Below are positions 15,876-24,509 of a stretch of DNA of 39,856 bases, in pieces. Under the pieces are notes generated by a model. The model saw only the letters and a program-made list of their open reading frames with translations. It did no database searches and was not told the DNA's origin. The stretch spans positions 1 through 39,856 of the forward strand of contig JAFVWA010000158.1 of NCBI GenBank assembly GCA_017501885.1. Reading direction: 5' to 3'. Each line of letters begins with the position of its first letter. Position 1 is the first letter of the stretch. Position numbers and translations under genes: made by a program. Source of the DNA: Clostridia bacterium. GTDB taxonomy: Bacteria > Bacillota > Clostridia > Christensenellales > Borkfalkiaceae.

Positions 15876-16385
15876 TTAATCTACTAATTCAATAATAGCA
15901 ACTTCGGCAGCATCGCCCTTACGGGGTCCTAACTTATAAATTCTAGTGTAGCCACCGCCTTGACCTTTTTCTTCTTTACGAGCTGCATATTTTGGTGCAT
16001 ATTCGTCAAAGATTTTTTCAATCAAAGGATATTTAATTGCCTTAGTTCTCTTTTTGAAATCAGGCTTACTTTCTTTAAAACCCTTAACTTCCTGAAGATC
16101 GTTAACAAGAGACATAATTTTTCTTCTTGCATTAAGTTTCTTATTGCCATCCTTAACGAGAACTTTTGAAGTTTCCTTACCCTTTGCGTCTGCAACCTTA
16201 ACTTCTGTTTCAACAGTATCAGTATAGGTGTTTACTGCAAGAGTAATGATTTTAGCAACGTATGAAGCAACTTCTTTTGCTCTTGCTTCAGTAGTTTGAA
16301 TCTTACCGTTCCATAAAAGAGCGGAAGCTTGATTTTTGATGAGCGCTAATCTTTGTGTAGCGTTAACTCCTAATTTTCTAGCCAT
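15876..16385 (-). CDS. rplQ: Ribosomal protein L17
   Basis: A 169-residue L17 that binds 23S rRNA near the exit tunnel. The conserved start MARKLGVNATQRLALIKNQA and the ending GGGYTRIYKLGPRKGDAAEVAIIELVD are clear. It is about 50 residues longer than the usual 115-120 because of a lysine-rich insertion (about residues 60-135) containing KVADAKGKETSKVLVKDG. Long L17 forms are known in some Clostridia. It is the last gene of the superoperon, 4 bases after rpoA. Confidence 0.97.
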   Translation of the reverse strand: MARKLGVNATQRLALIKNQASALLWNGKIQTTEARAKEVASYVAKIITLAVNTYTDTVETEVKVADAKGKETSKVLVKDGNKKLNARRKIMSLVNDLQEVKGFKESKPDFKKRTKAIKYPLIEKIFDEYAPKYAARKEEKGQGGGYTRIYKLGPRKGDAAEVAIIELVD

Positions 16386-16389
16386 TGGT

Positions 16390-17346
16390 TTAATCCTCCT
16401 TCTCCTTCAATTTAAGCTTTAGACTCTCAAGTTTGAATATAACTTCATCAAGAGACTTTTTGCCCAAATTGCGGACTTTAAGCATGTCATCTTCCGTCTT
16501 TCTGGTTAAATCTTCAACCGTGTGAATACCTGCTCTCTTTAAGCAGTTATAAGAACGAACAGATAAATCTAATTCTTCGATAGTCATTTCAAGAATCTTT
16601 TGTTTTTGATCTTCTGGTGGTGGAACTAAGATGTTGCCCTTAATACCAACTTCTGACAATGAAACGAACATGTTAATATGTTCTTCCATAACTTTAGCTG
16701 CAAGGCTAACAATGTCTTTTCCAGAAAAAGCACCATTCGTCCAAACTTCTAACGTAAGTTTATCAAAGTCAACGCTTTGACCAACACGAGTAGCGGTTAC
16801 GTTGTAACTTACCTTTTTAACGGGGGTGTATATACTGTCAATTGCAATATTGTCAATTATATCAGTCTTATGTTCATCAGCACCTTCGTATCCACGGCCC
16901 TTACCAATAGTAAGTTCCATATCGATCTTTCCACCTTCGTCAATAGTGCAAAGGTAATGATCTGGATTAAGAATTTCAAGGTCAGCATCACAAGCAATAT
17001 CTCCTGCTTTAACAACAGCGGGACCTTCCTTGTAAAGACGAACGTTCTTTTGATATTCTTTTTCCGTGCTTGTCGACTTAATAGCAACGCCTTTAAGATT
17101 AAGAATGATTTCAGTTACGTCTTCCTTTACGCAAGGAACAGCTGATAATTCATGCTTAATGCCTAATTCTTCAGCAAACTTAATGTTTTGAATAGCAACA
17201 CCAGGAAGTGCCGACAACAAAATTCTGCGTAATGCGTTACCTAAAGTAAGACCAAAACCTTTTTCTAAAGGTTCAACGACAAACTTTGCATAACTTCTTT
17301 CTTCATTTTCTTCCACTGCTATTTTTGGTTGTTCAATTTCCATCAT
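16390..17346 (-). CDS. rpoA: RNA polymerase alpha subunit
   Basis: A 318-residue alpha subunit. The N-terminal dimerisation domain (about 1-230) has GFGLTLGNALRRILLSALPG at 31-50; the C-terminal domain has SVRSYNCLKRAGIHTVEDL and the NLGKKSLDE helix-hairpin-helix, which contacts UP elements and activators. AAGGAGG lies 9 bases before the first of two adjacent ATG codons, so I keep 17346. A strong 73-base RNA stem-loop occupies the gap to rpsD. Confidence 0.98.
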   Translation of the reverse strand: MMEIEQPKIAVEENEERSYAKFVVEPLEKGFGLTLGNALRRILLSALPGVAIQNIKFAEELGIKHELSAVPCVKEDVTEIILNLKGVAIKSTSTEKEYQKNVRLYKEGPAVVKAGDIACDADLEILNPDHYLCTIDEGGKIDMELTIGKGRGYEGADEHKTDIIDNIAIDSIYTPVKKVSYNVTATRVGQSVDFDKLTLEVWTNGAFSGKDIVSLAAKVMEEHINMFVSLSEVGIKGNILVPPPEDQKQKILEMTIEELDLSVRSYNCLKRAGIHTVEDLTRKTEDDMLKVRNLGKKSLDEVIFKLESLKLKLKEKED

Positions 17347-17373
17347 AAGAAATTACCTCCTTAATAAATAGTT

Positions 17374-17446
17374 TCGATATAGGTTTTTTGAGAATTCTTG
17401 TTAGAGCCGTGGAAAACCCTATCTTTCCCCTCAAAAAACCCATCGA
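17374..17446 (-). promoter_or_regulatory. Long RNA stem-loop between rpsD and rpoA
   Basis: An inverted repeat brackets 37 bases. GGTTTTTTGAG (17382-17392) pairs perfectly with CTCAAAAAACC (17430-17440), and outside it TCGAT (17374-17378) pairs with ATCGA (17442-17446). A small inner hairpin, GGAAA/TTTCC, is possible. It is not followed by a T run on the minus strand, so it is not a plain terminator. It could be a processing site or a protein-binding element controlling rpoA-rplQ. Confidence 0.65.
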
Positions 17447-17464
17447 ATAAAAATTGTTATTTAA

Positions 17465-18088
17465 TTATTTAGAATACAATTCGACGATCATGTGTTCTGC
17501 AATCGTGATGTCGATATCTTCTCTTACAGGGTTAGCAAGAATTTTACCTTCTAAGGTTTCAGGGTTGAATTCTAACCATTTAGGCATGTTGCCAACTTTC
17601 ATGGTTTTGATTTCAGCGAAGTATTTGTTATCTTTCTTGCTTTCTTTAACAGCGATAACGTCGCCAACTTTAACACAATAAGAAGCGATATTTACGTTTT
17701 TGCCATTAACGGTGAAATGAGCATGTGTTACTAACTGACGAGCTTGGCTTCTTGAAGAACCAATACCCATTCTGAAAATAACGTTGTCAAGTCTTCTTTC
17801 TAAAAGAGAAAGCATATTTTCACCGGTTATACCCTTCATACGGTCAGCCTTTTCATAATACTTTCTGAATTGACCTTCCAATACGCCGTAAATTCTCTTA
17901 CACTTTTGCTTTTCGCGAAGTTGTAAACCGTATTCAGAAACCTTCTTTCTTCCCATACCGTGTTGACCAGGAGCAACAGGTCTCTTTTCAAAAGCATAAA
18001 CGCCCTTAAAGCATCTTTCGCCTTTTAAGAAAAGTTTAGCACCTTCACGTCTGCATAAACGACATTTAGATTCTGTATATTTAGCCAT
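17465..18088 (-). CDS. rpsD: Ribosomal protein S4
   Basis: A 207-residue S4, a primary 16S rRNA binder that nucleates the 30S body. The N-terminal region [18 protein letters not shown] has Cys9, Cys12 and Cys26, but the fourth zinc ligand of zinc-type S4 (position 31) is tyrosine. The S4 RNA-binding domain [20 protein letters not shown] is at about 92-111. It sits inside the alpha cluster, whereas in Bacillus subtilis rpsD is separate. In many bacteria S4 represses its own operon. Confidence 0.98.
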   Translation of the reverse strand: MAKYTESKCRLCRREGAKLFLKGERCFKGVYAFEKRPVAPGQHGMGRKKVSEYGLQLREKQKCKRIYGVLEGQFRKYYEKADRMKGITGENMLSLLERRLDNVIFRMGIGSSRSQARQLVTHAHFTVNGKNVNIASYCVKVGDVIAVKESKKDNKYFAEIKTMKVGNMPKWLEFNPETLEGKILANPVREDIDITIAEHMIVELYSK

Positions 18089-18102
18089 TTTTCAATCCTC
18101 CG

Positions 18103-18492
18103 TTATACTCTACGTTTTTTAGGTGGTCTGCAACCATTGTGAGGAATGGGTGAAACGTCTTGAATTAGCGTAACTTCCATATCGCAATTGGTTAATGCTC
18201 TGATAGCAGATTCTCTACCTGCACCAGGTCCCTTAACGTAAACTTCTACCGAGCGCATACCTTGTTCTCTTGCAACCTTGCCAGCTGCTTCAGCTGCCAT
18301 CTGAGCTGCAAATGGGGTGCTCTTTCTTGAACCCTTAAAACCAAGGCTACCAGCACTTGACCAAGAAACTGTGTTTCCTTGCATGTCGGTAATAGTAACT
18401 AAAGTATTGTTGAAAGAAGCCTGGATATGAACTTGTCCTTTATCCACTTTTCTGGCATCTTTACGTTTTTTAACAACTTGTTTTGCTGCCAT
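18103..18492 (-). CDS. rpsK: Ribosomal protein S11
   Basis: A 129-residue S11 of the 30S platform, part of the E-site and Shine-Dalgarno helix cleft. Seen: the basic start, [29 protein letters not shown], and the invariant ending [21 protein letters not shown] on the + strand (AGGAGGT on the mRNA) precedes the ATG. It lies between rpsM and rpsD as in other Firmicutes. Confidence 0.98.
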   Translation of the reverse strand: MAAKQVVKKRKDARKVDKGQVHIQASFNNTLVTITDMQGNTVSWSSAGSLGFKGSRKSTPFAAQMAAEAAGKVAREQGMRSVEVYVKGPGAGRESAIRALTNCDMEVTLIQDVSPIPHNGCRPPKKRRV

Positions 18493-18511
18493 AATTAACT
18501 ACCTCCTTCCC

Positions 18512-18889
18512 TTATCTAGTTGCGGTCTTTTTCTTAGCAACCGTGCGACGAGGACCTTTTCTGGTTCTCGCATTTCTCTTGGAACTCTGTCCTCTTACAG
18601 GAAGGCTCTTTCTGTGACGAACACCTCTGAAACAGCCAATTTCAATCAATCTCTTAATTGAAAGACTAACTTCAGAACGCAAATCACCTTCTACGTGAAG
18701 GTTGTGTTCGATATATTCTCTGAGCTTAGCTACATCGCCTTCGCCCAAATCTTTAACTCTAACGTCTGGGTTTACACCCGTTTCTTTGATAATTTTCTTT
18801 GCCGTAGGAAGTCCAATACCGTAAATATAGGTAAGACCGATTTCAACTCTTTTGTTGTTAGGCAAATCAACACCGGCTATACGTGCCAT
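18512..18889 (-). CDS. rpsM: Ribosomal protein S13
   Basis: A 125-residue S13 in the head of the 30S subunit, contacting tRNA and bridging to L5. [26 protein letters not shown] starts the protein, [14 protein letters not shown] is the core motif, and the tail [18 protein letters not shown] is highly basic. The 129-base gap before it, after rpmJ, holds a small hairpin (18994-19000 with 19005-19011) and a strong CGGAGG site but no gene. Confidence 0.98.
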   Translation of the reverse strand: MARIAGVDLPNNKRVEIGLTYIYGIGLPTAKKIIKETGVNPDVRVKDLGEGDVAKLREYIEHNLHVEGDLRSEVSLSIKRLIEIGCFRGVRHRKSLPVRGQSSKRNARTRKGPRRTVAKKKTATR

Positions 18890-19018
18890 TAAATACCTCC
18901 GTATTTTTTCCTTAAAATATTTTTTATATATAAATGCCTAAAAGTTTTTATACCCTGGAATGGTGGTTATGCTAATAGGCGGTTGTTTTCAAATTTACCC
19001 TAACGGGCAAAAATGGGA

Positions 19019-19135
19019 TTAACCCTGTCTTTGTTTGTGGTTTTTGTTCTTAGAACAAATAACCATAACTTTTCCGTTTCTCTTAATAACTTTGCACTTA
19101 TCGCACATTGGTTTTACTGAAGGTCTAACTTTCAT
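19019..19135 (-). CDS. rpmJ: Ribosomal protein L36
   Basis: A 38-residue protein starting [20 protein letters not shown]. The zinc ribbon is complete: Cys11, Cys14, Cys27 and a late His ([10 protein letters not shown]). It is the zinc-binding form, one residue longer than the common 37 because of an extra residue before the histidine. AGGAGAT precedes the ATG on the mRNA. It lies between infA and rpsM as expected. Confidence 0.95.
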   Translation of the reverse strand: MKVRPSVKPMCDKCKVIKRNGKVMVICSKNKNHKQRQG

Positions 19136-19167
19136 TTTAATATCTCCTTTGGAATTTAGTTTATGCT

Positions 19168-19389
19168 TTAATTTTTGCTACGCCAGGTTATTCTACCCTT
19201 GGACAAATCGTATGGGCTCATTTCAAGTTTAACTTTATCACCAATTATTATTCTAATATAATGCTGACGAAGTTTACCAGAAAGGTGAGCTGTAATAATA
19301 TGACCGTTGGAAAGTTTTACCTTGAATACTGCATTTGGTAAGGTTTCAACTATCACACCTTCGGTTTCAATTACGTCTTCCTTAGACAC
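19168..19389 (-). CDS. infA: Translation initiation factor IF-1
   Basis: A 73-residue OB-fold protein that occupies the A site during initiation. [20 protein letters not shown], the [18 protein letters not shown] core and the RITWR ending are diagnostic. AGGAGG lies upstream of the ATG. It is preceded by its own extended -10 promoter and a leader of about 100 bases with hairpins, so infA and the alpha genes can be transcribed separately from the S10-spc part. Confidence 0.97.
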   Translation of the reverse strand: MSKEDVIETEGVIVETLPNAVFKVKLSNGHIITAHLSGKLRQHYIRIIIGDKVKLEMSPYDLSKGRITWRSKN

Positions 19390-19412
19390 AAACTTTATCC
19401 TCCTTAAGTTTT

Positions 19413-19492
19413 TAGGCCATAGCCTTTTATGAACGGAAAAGCAAAACTTTTACCGTATCAAGTTAAGAAAACAAAATTTATTTGCTTAACTT
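19413..19492 (-). promoter_or_regulatory. Structured leader of infA
   Basis: Three inverted repeats occur in order in the mRNA leader: AAGTTAAG/CTTAACTT (19485-19492 with 19460-19467), ACGG-AAAAG against CTTTT-CCGT with one bulge (19433-19456), and AGGC/GCCT (19413-19425). No T run follows any of them, so termination is not implied. They could stabilise the mRNA or mediate feedback. Confidence 0.45.
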
Positions 19493-19496
19493 ATTT

Positions 19497-19505
19497 ATTA
19501 TAACA
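19497..19505 (-). promoter_or_regulatory. Extended -10 promoter of infA
   Basis: TGT-TATAAT on the minus strand (19505-19497) is a TGn extended -10 element. No good -35 box lies 17 bases upstream, as is common for extended -10 promoters. It lies between map and infA. Confidence 0.6.
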
Positions 19506-19562
19506 TATTTTTTTGAAAAACGTTAGTTTTTTTCAACACTTTTTTGCAAAAAAATTAATTTT

Positions 19563-20309
19563 TTACAAAGTAAGTATCTCTACGCCGTCATCTGTGATGA
19601 CAACCGTGTTTTCGTAATGAGCAGATGGTTGTCTATCTTTTGTTCTAACACCCCAACCGTCAGACATGAAATCAACTTTAAAAGTTCCTGCGTTGATCAT
19701 TGGCTCAATGGCTATTGCCATTCCCTTTTTAAGTCTAATGCCTGTGCCACGTCTTCCATAATTTGGGACAGACGGATCTTCGTGCATTTCTCTTCCAATA
19801 CCATGACCAGTTAAAGCCCTAACAACAGAAAAACCATTGCTTTCCGCATGACTTTGAACGCTAAATCCAATATCTCCTATGGGAGAACCGTCACGCAAAT
19901 TCTCAATCGCCTTAAAAAAACACTGCTCAGTTACTTCAACAAGTTTTTTCTTTAACGGCGATACTTCGCCTATACAAAAAGTTCTTGCGGCATCACCTTG
20001 CCAACCGTTGTATATAACACCAACGTCTATGCTGACAATTTGACCTTCTCTAATTATTTCGTTATCGGAAGGAATACCATGAACTACCATATCATCAATT
20101 GAAGCACAAATAGATGCGGGATATCCACTATAACCTAAAAAAGAAGGTTCTGCTCCACATGATCTTATAAAATCATACGCAAGAGAATCTAATTCTTTTG
20201 TAGACATACCCGCCCTAATTTGACTTCCTATGAAATCAAGGGTTTCCTTAGTGATTTTTCCACTATCACGCATGCGTTCTATCTGAGCATCCGTTTTAAT
20301 TGTAATCAT
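19563..20309 (-). CDS. map: Methionine aminopeptidase type I
   Basis: A 248-residue metallopeptidase that removes the initiator methionine from nascent proteins. Metal ligands are visible: Asp in SIDVGVIYNGW, Asp in GDAARTF, His in TGHGIGREMHEDP, Glu in AIEPMIN and Glu in HYENTVVI. Its ATG overlaps the adk stop by one base (TGATG), so translation is coupled. There is no N-terminal zinc-finger extension. Confidence 0.97.
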   Translation of the reverse strand: MITIKTDAQIERMRDSGKITKETLDFIGSQIRAGMSTKELDSLAYDFIRSCGAEPSFLGYSGYPASICASIDDMVVHGIPSDNEIIREGQIVSIDVGVIYNGWQGDAARTFCIGEVSPLKKKLVEVTEQCFFKAIENLRDGSPIGDIGFSVQSHAESNGFSVVRALTGHGIGREMHEDPSVPNYGRRGTGIRLKKGMAIAIEPMINAGTFKVDFMSDGWGVRTKDRQPSAHYENTVVITDDGVEILTL

Positions 20310-20929
20310 CAGCCTAAAACCTTTATAATCTCTTCAAAAACTTCATCAATGGATCTATCTCCATCGATAGAACGTAAAGAGCCTTGTTTCTTATAAAAAT
20401 CTATCAATGGTTCTGTATAGTTTCTATAAACCAAAAGACGTTCTCTGATAACCTCAGGTGTATCATCCTTTCTAACGATTAATTTTGCACCGCATTCAGG
20501 ACAATTTTCCTGACTACCTATAAAATCTATATGGAATGAGCCACCACATCTTGGGCAACTTCTTCTACCTGTGATGCGCTTTTCAATTTTACTAAAATCA
20601 ACTTTAATGTCAATTACTACAGTCGGTTTAGCAAAATCTTCAAGAGCTTCCGCTTGATATAGATTTCTTGGAAAGCCATCAAGCAAAAATCCGTTTTTAC
20701 AGTCGTCTTTTAAAAGTCTGTCTTTTACGATTTCACACGTAACGTCATCTGGGCATAAATTACCAGAGTCCATAATAGCTCTAACTTTTATGCCCAAAGG
20801 CGTTTGATTTTTGATGTTTTCTCTGAATATATCGCCAGTTGATATATGGGGAATGTTGTATTTTTCACAAATTTTAGCCGCCTGAGTCCCTTTGCCACAT
20901 CCAGGTGCGCCTAGCAATACGATTTTCAT
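20309..20929 (-). CDS. adk: Adenylate kinase
   Basis: A 206-residue nucleotide kinase that interconverts ATP plus AMP with two ADP. The P-loop GAPGCGKGTQA is at residues 7-17, DGFPRN marks the AMP site, and the LID domain carries a four-cysteine zinc site, CPRCGG and CPECGA, typical of Gram-positive enzymes. It starts 2 bases after the secY stop and overlaps map by one base. Confidence 0.97.
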   Translation of the reverse strand: MKIVLLGAPGCGKGTQAAKICEKYNIPHISTGDIFRENIKNQTPLGIKVRAIMDSGNLCPDDVTCEIVKDRLLKDDCKNGFLLDGFPRNLYQAEALEDFAKPTVVIDIKVDFSKIEKRITGRRSCPRCGGSFHIDFIGSQENCPECGAKLIVRKDDTPEVIRERLLVYRNYTEPLIDFYKKQGSLRSIDGDRSIDEVFEEIIKVLG

Positions 20930-20931
20930 TT

Positions 20932-22227
20932 TTATTTCAAAAACCCTTTATAATTCTTCATCATGATTTGTGATTGAAGTGCTTGTTCAAATTCAAGAGC
21001 AACTGAAACGATAATCAATAAACCGGTAGCACTAAATACGCTTACCAAACCTACTGAGTTCGTAGGGTCAAGTGCTTTGAATATCATTGAAGGAACAAGC
21101 GCTACGAGAGCAAGGAAAATTGCTCCAAACAATGTGATTCTGTTTGATACTCTCTTAAGGTAATCAGCAGTAGGTTTACCAGGACGCGTTCCAGGAATGA
21201 AACCACCGTTACCTTGAATACTCTTACTAATGTCATCAGGATTAAACTGAATCTGATTATAGAAATAAGAGAAGAAAAGTATGAATACACAAAGAATAAT
21301 CATGTATGGCCAAGAACCTGTTCCCATGTTTCTTGTCCACCAGTTGTTGCTAACCCCTACCAAATTCATAATAAGGTCTGGGAAACTTAAAATAGCGAAC
21401 GAGAAGATTAAAGGCATAACACCAGAAGCATTTACCTTAATTGGGATATGGGTAGACTGACCACCATACATCTTTCTGCCCTTAACTTGCTTTGCATATT
21501 GAACGGGAATTTTTCTTTCTGCGGAGTTAACGGTAACAATTGCAGCAAAGATAAGAATTGCTACGATAATGAAACCGATTAAAGTCCATGCAGATTTTGC
21601 AGCTGTTTCAGCTACGAACATTCCTTGAATAAGAGCAAGTATTGCAGAACCTGCAGAAGACAAGATACCAGTAAAGATCAACAATGAAATACCGTTACTA
21701 ACACCGTAGTCGGTTATTCTTTCGCCAATCCACATGGTAAGACAAGCACCTGCGGTATAAACAATAACTAAGAAGAAGTAGCTTAAGAACTTAACGAAAC
21801 CTTCTGAACCGAAAATTTTGTTAGTATCAATAGAACTCTTAAACGCAACGATAATACCAATAGCTTGAACTATTGCGAGAATTAAGGTTATTATTCTCGT
21901 AATGGCGTTAATTTTACGCTTACCTTCTTCGCCTTGTTTAGATAATCTTTCAAGAGCAGGAATACCTACCGTTAAAAGTTGAATAATAATTGATGCGTTG
22001 ATATAAGGTCCAATACCCATAGCGAAGAACGTTCCGTAAGTTAACGCTCCACCGGATACAGCACTCATAATCTGCAAGAAAGTAAAATCTTCTAAACCGC
22101 TAAATACTTCAACACCTGGAACAGGAATATGACAACCAAGTCTATAAACGAATATGAGAGCAATGGTTATAAGTATTTTGCGTCTTACTTCCTTGATTTT
22201 AAACGCATTTACTATTGTCTGAAACAT
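20932..22227 (-). CDS. secY: Preprotein translocase subunit SecY
   Basis: A 431-residue channel with ten membrane segments. Seen: RLGCHIPVPGV near the first segment, GIGPYINASIIIQLL in the second, ERKIPVQYAKQ in the cytosolic region, and the loop SIQGNGGFIPGTRPG that contacts SecA and the ribosome. It lies 21 bases after rplO in the spc cluster. Confidence 0.98.
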   Translation of the reverse strand: MFQTIVNAFKIKEVRRKILITIALIFVYRLGCHIPVPGVEVFSGLEDFTFLQIMSAVSGGALTYGTFFAMGIGPYINASIIIQLLTVGIPALERLSKQGEEGKRKINAITRIITLILAIVQAIGIIVAFKSSIDTNKIFGSEGFVKFLSYFFLVIVYTAGACLTMWIGERITDYGVSNGISLLIFTGILSSAGSAILALIQGMFVAETAAKSAWTLIGFIIVAILIFAAIVTVNSAERKIPVQYAKQVKGRKMYGGQSTHIPIKVNASGVMPLIFSFAILSFPDLIMNLVGVSNNWWTRNMGTGSWPYMIILCVFILFFSYFYNQIQFNPDDISKSIQGNGGFIPGTRPGKPTADYLKRVSNRITLFGAIFLALVALVPSMIFKALDPTNSVGLVSVFSATGLLIIVSVALEFEQALQSQIMMKNYKGFLK

Positions 22228-22248
22228 TTTGCCTCCCCTAAATCTAAA

Positions 22249-22695
22249 TTAGATTTGTTCAGCCTTACCGCCAGCCTTTTCAATAGCTTCTTTTGCAGAT
22301 GCAGAGAAGCGGTCAGCTTTAACGGTAATAGCCTTAGTTAAAGTTCCGTTACCGAGAACTTTCAAGCCAACGCAATCCTTTAATACTTTAATAAGTCCTT
22401 TTTCAGCAAGAACTGCCATATCTACAACTGCGCCTGCTTCGAAAGAATCGAGAACAGAGAGGTTTACGATACTATAAGTTTTTGTAAAATGATTGTTGAA
22501 TCCACGCTTTGGAATACGTCTGATTAAAGGCATTTGACCACCTTCAAATCCAGGACGAACACCGCCACCGCTTCTTGCCCATTGACCTTTATGGCCCTTA
22601 CCACTAGTTTTACCAAGTCCAGAACCAATGCCACGGCCAAGTCTTCTTGCAGGGGTATTTGCGCCTTCAGCGGGACTTAAATTACCTAATCTCAT
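22249..22695 (-). CDS. rplO: Ribosomal protein L15
   Basis: A 148-residue L15 that binds 23S rRNA late in 50S assembly. The glycine- and arginine-rich N-terminal extension [20 protein letters not shown] and the following [18 protein letters not shown] are diagnostic; the C-terminal half is the globular domain. AGGAGAT lies ahead of the ATG. It is followed by secY. Confidence 0.98.
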   Translation of the reverse strand: MRLGNLSPAEGANTPARRLGRGIGSGLGKTSGKGHKGQWARSGGGVRPGFEGGQMPLIRRIPKRGFNNHFTKTYSIVNLSVLDSFEAGAVVDMAVLAEKGLIKVLKDCVGLKVLGNGTLTKAITVKADRFSASAKEAIEKAGGKAEQI

Positions 22696-22728
22696 TTTTA
22701 TATCTCCTTAAAATTAACAATTGTCGAC

Positions 22729-22932
22729 TTAAACGTTTTCTACTTTAACAAGATACTTAACTTTTTCAATCATACCTAAAATAGAAGGTGTTGCGTTATG
22801 AATCTTGAAAGAACGAACCTTTTTAAGTCCTAAAGCTTCAACTACTTTCTTATGGTTAGGAAGACAAGCAATGGTGCTTTTTACGAGAGTAACTTTTATT
22901 TGAGAAACTTCCACTTTCTTTGCTTTAGCCAT
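22729..22932 (-). CDS. rpmD: Ribosomal protein L30
   Basis: A 67-residue L30, slightly longer than the usual 58-60 because of a charged start (MAKAKKVEVSQ). The core IKVTLVKSTIACLPNHKKVVEALGL and the ending GMIEKVKYLVKVE match the family. AGGAGGT precedes the ATG. It lies between rpsE and rplO. Confidence 0.95.
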   Translation of the reverse strand: MAKAKKVEVSQIKVTLVKSTIACLPNHKKVVEALGLKKVRSFKIHNATPSILGMIEKVKYLVKVENV

Positions 22933-22946
22933 TTTCAGTTACCTCC

Positions 22947-23468
22947 TTAACCGTTAATTTCTTCGACAGATTTGCCACGAATAGCTGCAATCTGTTCTGC
23001 AGTTCTAAGCGACTTTAAGCCTTCAATAGCTGCTTTTACGCAGTTAATTGGGTTGTTAGTTCCGTGAGACTTTGTTCTAATGTTGGTGATACCAACAGCT
23101 TCCATTACCGCACGAACAGGACCACCAGCGATAACACCGGTACCTTCTTCAGCTGGCATCATAAGAACGAATCCTCTGCCAAACTTGCCTAATACTTCGT
23201 GGGGAATACTGGTTCCTAAAAGTGAAACGGCAAACATGTTCTTCTTTGCTCTTGCAGTAGCCTTATCGATTGCTTCTGGAACTTCTTTAGCTTTACCCAT
23301 TGCGCAACCAATTTTACCAGCACCGTCACCAACTACGACAAGTGCTGCAAATCTCATGTTTCTACCACCCTTAACGGTTTTAGTAACACGGTTAACTGCG
23401 ATAAGCTTTTTAACTAAGCCGTCGTTTTCTTCCGCCCTTCTAGAGGGTCTATTATTTTCTCTTGCCAT
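22947..23468 (-). CDS. rpsE: Ribosomal protein S5
   Basis: A 173-residue S5, involved in decoding accuracy and mRNA helicase activity at the 30S entry. Seen: [40 protein letters not shown], and [23 protein letters not shown] precedes the ATG. It lies between rplR and rpmD. Confidence 0.98.
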   Translation of the reverse strand: MARENNRPSRRAEENDGLVKKLIAVNRVTKTVKGGRNMRFAALVVVGDGAGKIGCAMGKAKEVPEAIDKATARAKKNMFAVSLLGTSIPHEVLGKFGRGFVLMMPAEEGTGVIAGGPVRAVMEAVGITNIRTKSHGTNNPINCVKAAIEGLKSLRTAEQIAAIRGKSVEEING

Positions 23469-23489
23469 ATTTATTTTCTCCTTGAATTA

Positions 23490-23858
23490 TTAGAACTGAA
23501 GTCCACCTTTTCTTGCGCCGTCAGCTAAATTAGCTACACGACCGGTGTAAAGATATCCACCACGATCAAAAACAACGGTTTCAATCTTCTTTGACTTTGC
23601 CTTCTTAGCAAGTAATTCGCCAACAGCGAATGCCTGTGCCTTTTTATCCATGCCTTCAAAAGTTCCTTTAAGTTCTTTATCAAGCGTAGACGCCGTAACG
23701 AGAGTGTTTCCCTTAACGTCGTCAATAAGTTGAGCATATATATGGTTTAAAGTCCTATATACAGAAAGTCTTGGGCAAGCAGCAGTTCCACTTACCTTTC
23801 TTCTAACTCTCTTATGCCTTTTTAATCTGTCTTTGTTTTTATTAATCTTATTAATCAT
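23490..23858 (-). CDS. rplR: Ribosomal protein L18
   Basis: A 122-residue L18 that carries 5S rRNA to the large subunit. The basic start [20 protein letters not shown] and [18 protein letters not shown] are typical, with [20 protein letters not shown] near the end. I chose ATG 23858, behind GGAGAT; the open frame continues 14 codons upstream without a site. Two RNA hairpins lie between it and rplF. Confidence 0.97.
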   Translation of the reverse strand: MINKINKNKDRLKRHKRVRRKVSGTAACPRLSVYRTLNHIYAQLIDDVKGNTLVTASTLDKELKGTFEGMDKKAQAFAVGELLAKKAKSKKIETVVFDRGGYLYTGRVANLADGARKGGLQF

Positions 23859-23884
23859 TTTTAATCTCCATTTAATAACTTTTC

Positions 23885-23929
23885 GCACTAAAAAGTGCAC
23901 TCGGCAGACGCACCGACTAAAAGTGCGTC
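23885..23929 (-). promoter_or_regulatory. Two RNA hairpins between rplF and rplR
   Basis: GCACT-AAAA-AGTGC (23885-23898) and GACGCAC-N9-GTGCGTC (23907-23929) are perfect stems of 5 and 7 bp. The motif ACTAAAA occurs in both loops and again at 23931-23937. There is no T run after either stem. They may be RNase sites, binding sites, or a spacer that slows ribosomes. Confidence 0.5.
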
Positions 23930-23950
23930 CACTAAAAGCCCTTTAAATTA

Positions 23951-24496
23951 TTAACCTTTACCGCCAGCTGCTTTACCAACCTTTCTATCGATTACTTCAT
24001 CGCTGTAACGAATTCCGTATCCGTGATAAGGTTCAGGTTCTCTAATTCCTCTTACCATAGCAGCGAATTGACCAACTTTTTCCTTGTCAATACCAGCAAC
24101 GGTAATTTCAGTAATAGAAGGACAATCTAAAGTAATTCCATCTATTTCTTCAACTTCTACAGGGTGAGAGAAACCAACGTTTAAAACAACTTTTTTGCCT
24201 TGCTTAGCAACCTTCCAACCTACACCGTTAACAACGAGGGTTTTTTTGAAGCCTTCGGTAACACCCTTAACCATGTTAGCAACGAGAGCTCTATATAAGC
24301 CATGTTTAGCTTTTGTAGGGCCTAAATCATTTGCTCTGGTAAGAACAACCGTGTTGTTTTCAATTTTGAAAGAAATAACTGAATCGTAAGCTTGAGTGAG
24401 AACACCCTTAGCGCCTTTAACAGTTACAACGTTGTCTTTAGCTTCAACAGTTACACCAGCAGGGATAGTAATAGGTGCATTTCCAATTCTTGACAT
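23951..24496 (-). CDS. rplF: Ribosomal protein L6
   Basis: A 181-residue L6 near the sarcin-ricin loop. MSRIGNAPITIPAGVTVEAK starts the first of two similar domains and the ending RGIREPEPYHGYGIRYSDEV is invariant in outline. AGGAGG precedes the ATG. It lies between rpsH and rplR; the 92-base gap to rplR is unusually long for this cluster. Confidence 0.98.
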   Translation of the reverse strand: MSRIGNAPITIPAGVTVEAKDNVVTVKGAKGVLTQAYDSVISFKIENNTVVLTRANDLGPTKAKHGLYRALVANMVKGVTEGFKKTLVVNGVGWKVAKQGKKVVLNVGFSHPVEVEEIDGITLDCPSITEITVAGIDKEKVGQFAAMVRGIREPEPYHGYGIRYSDEVIDRKVGKAAGGKG

Positions 24497-24509
24497 GATC
24501 TATAACCTC

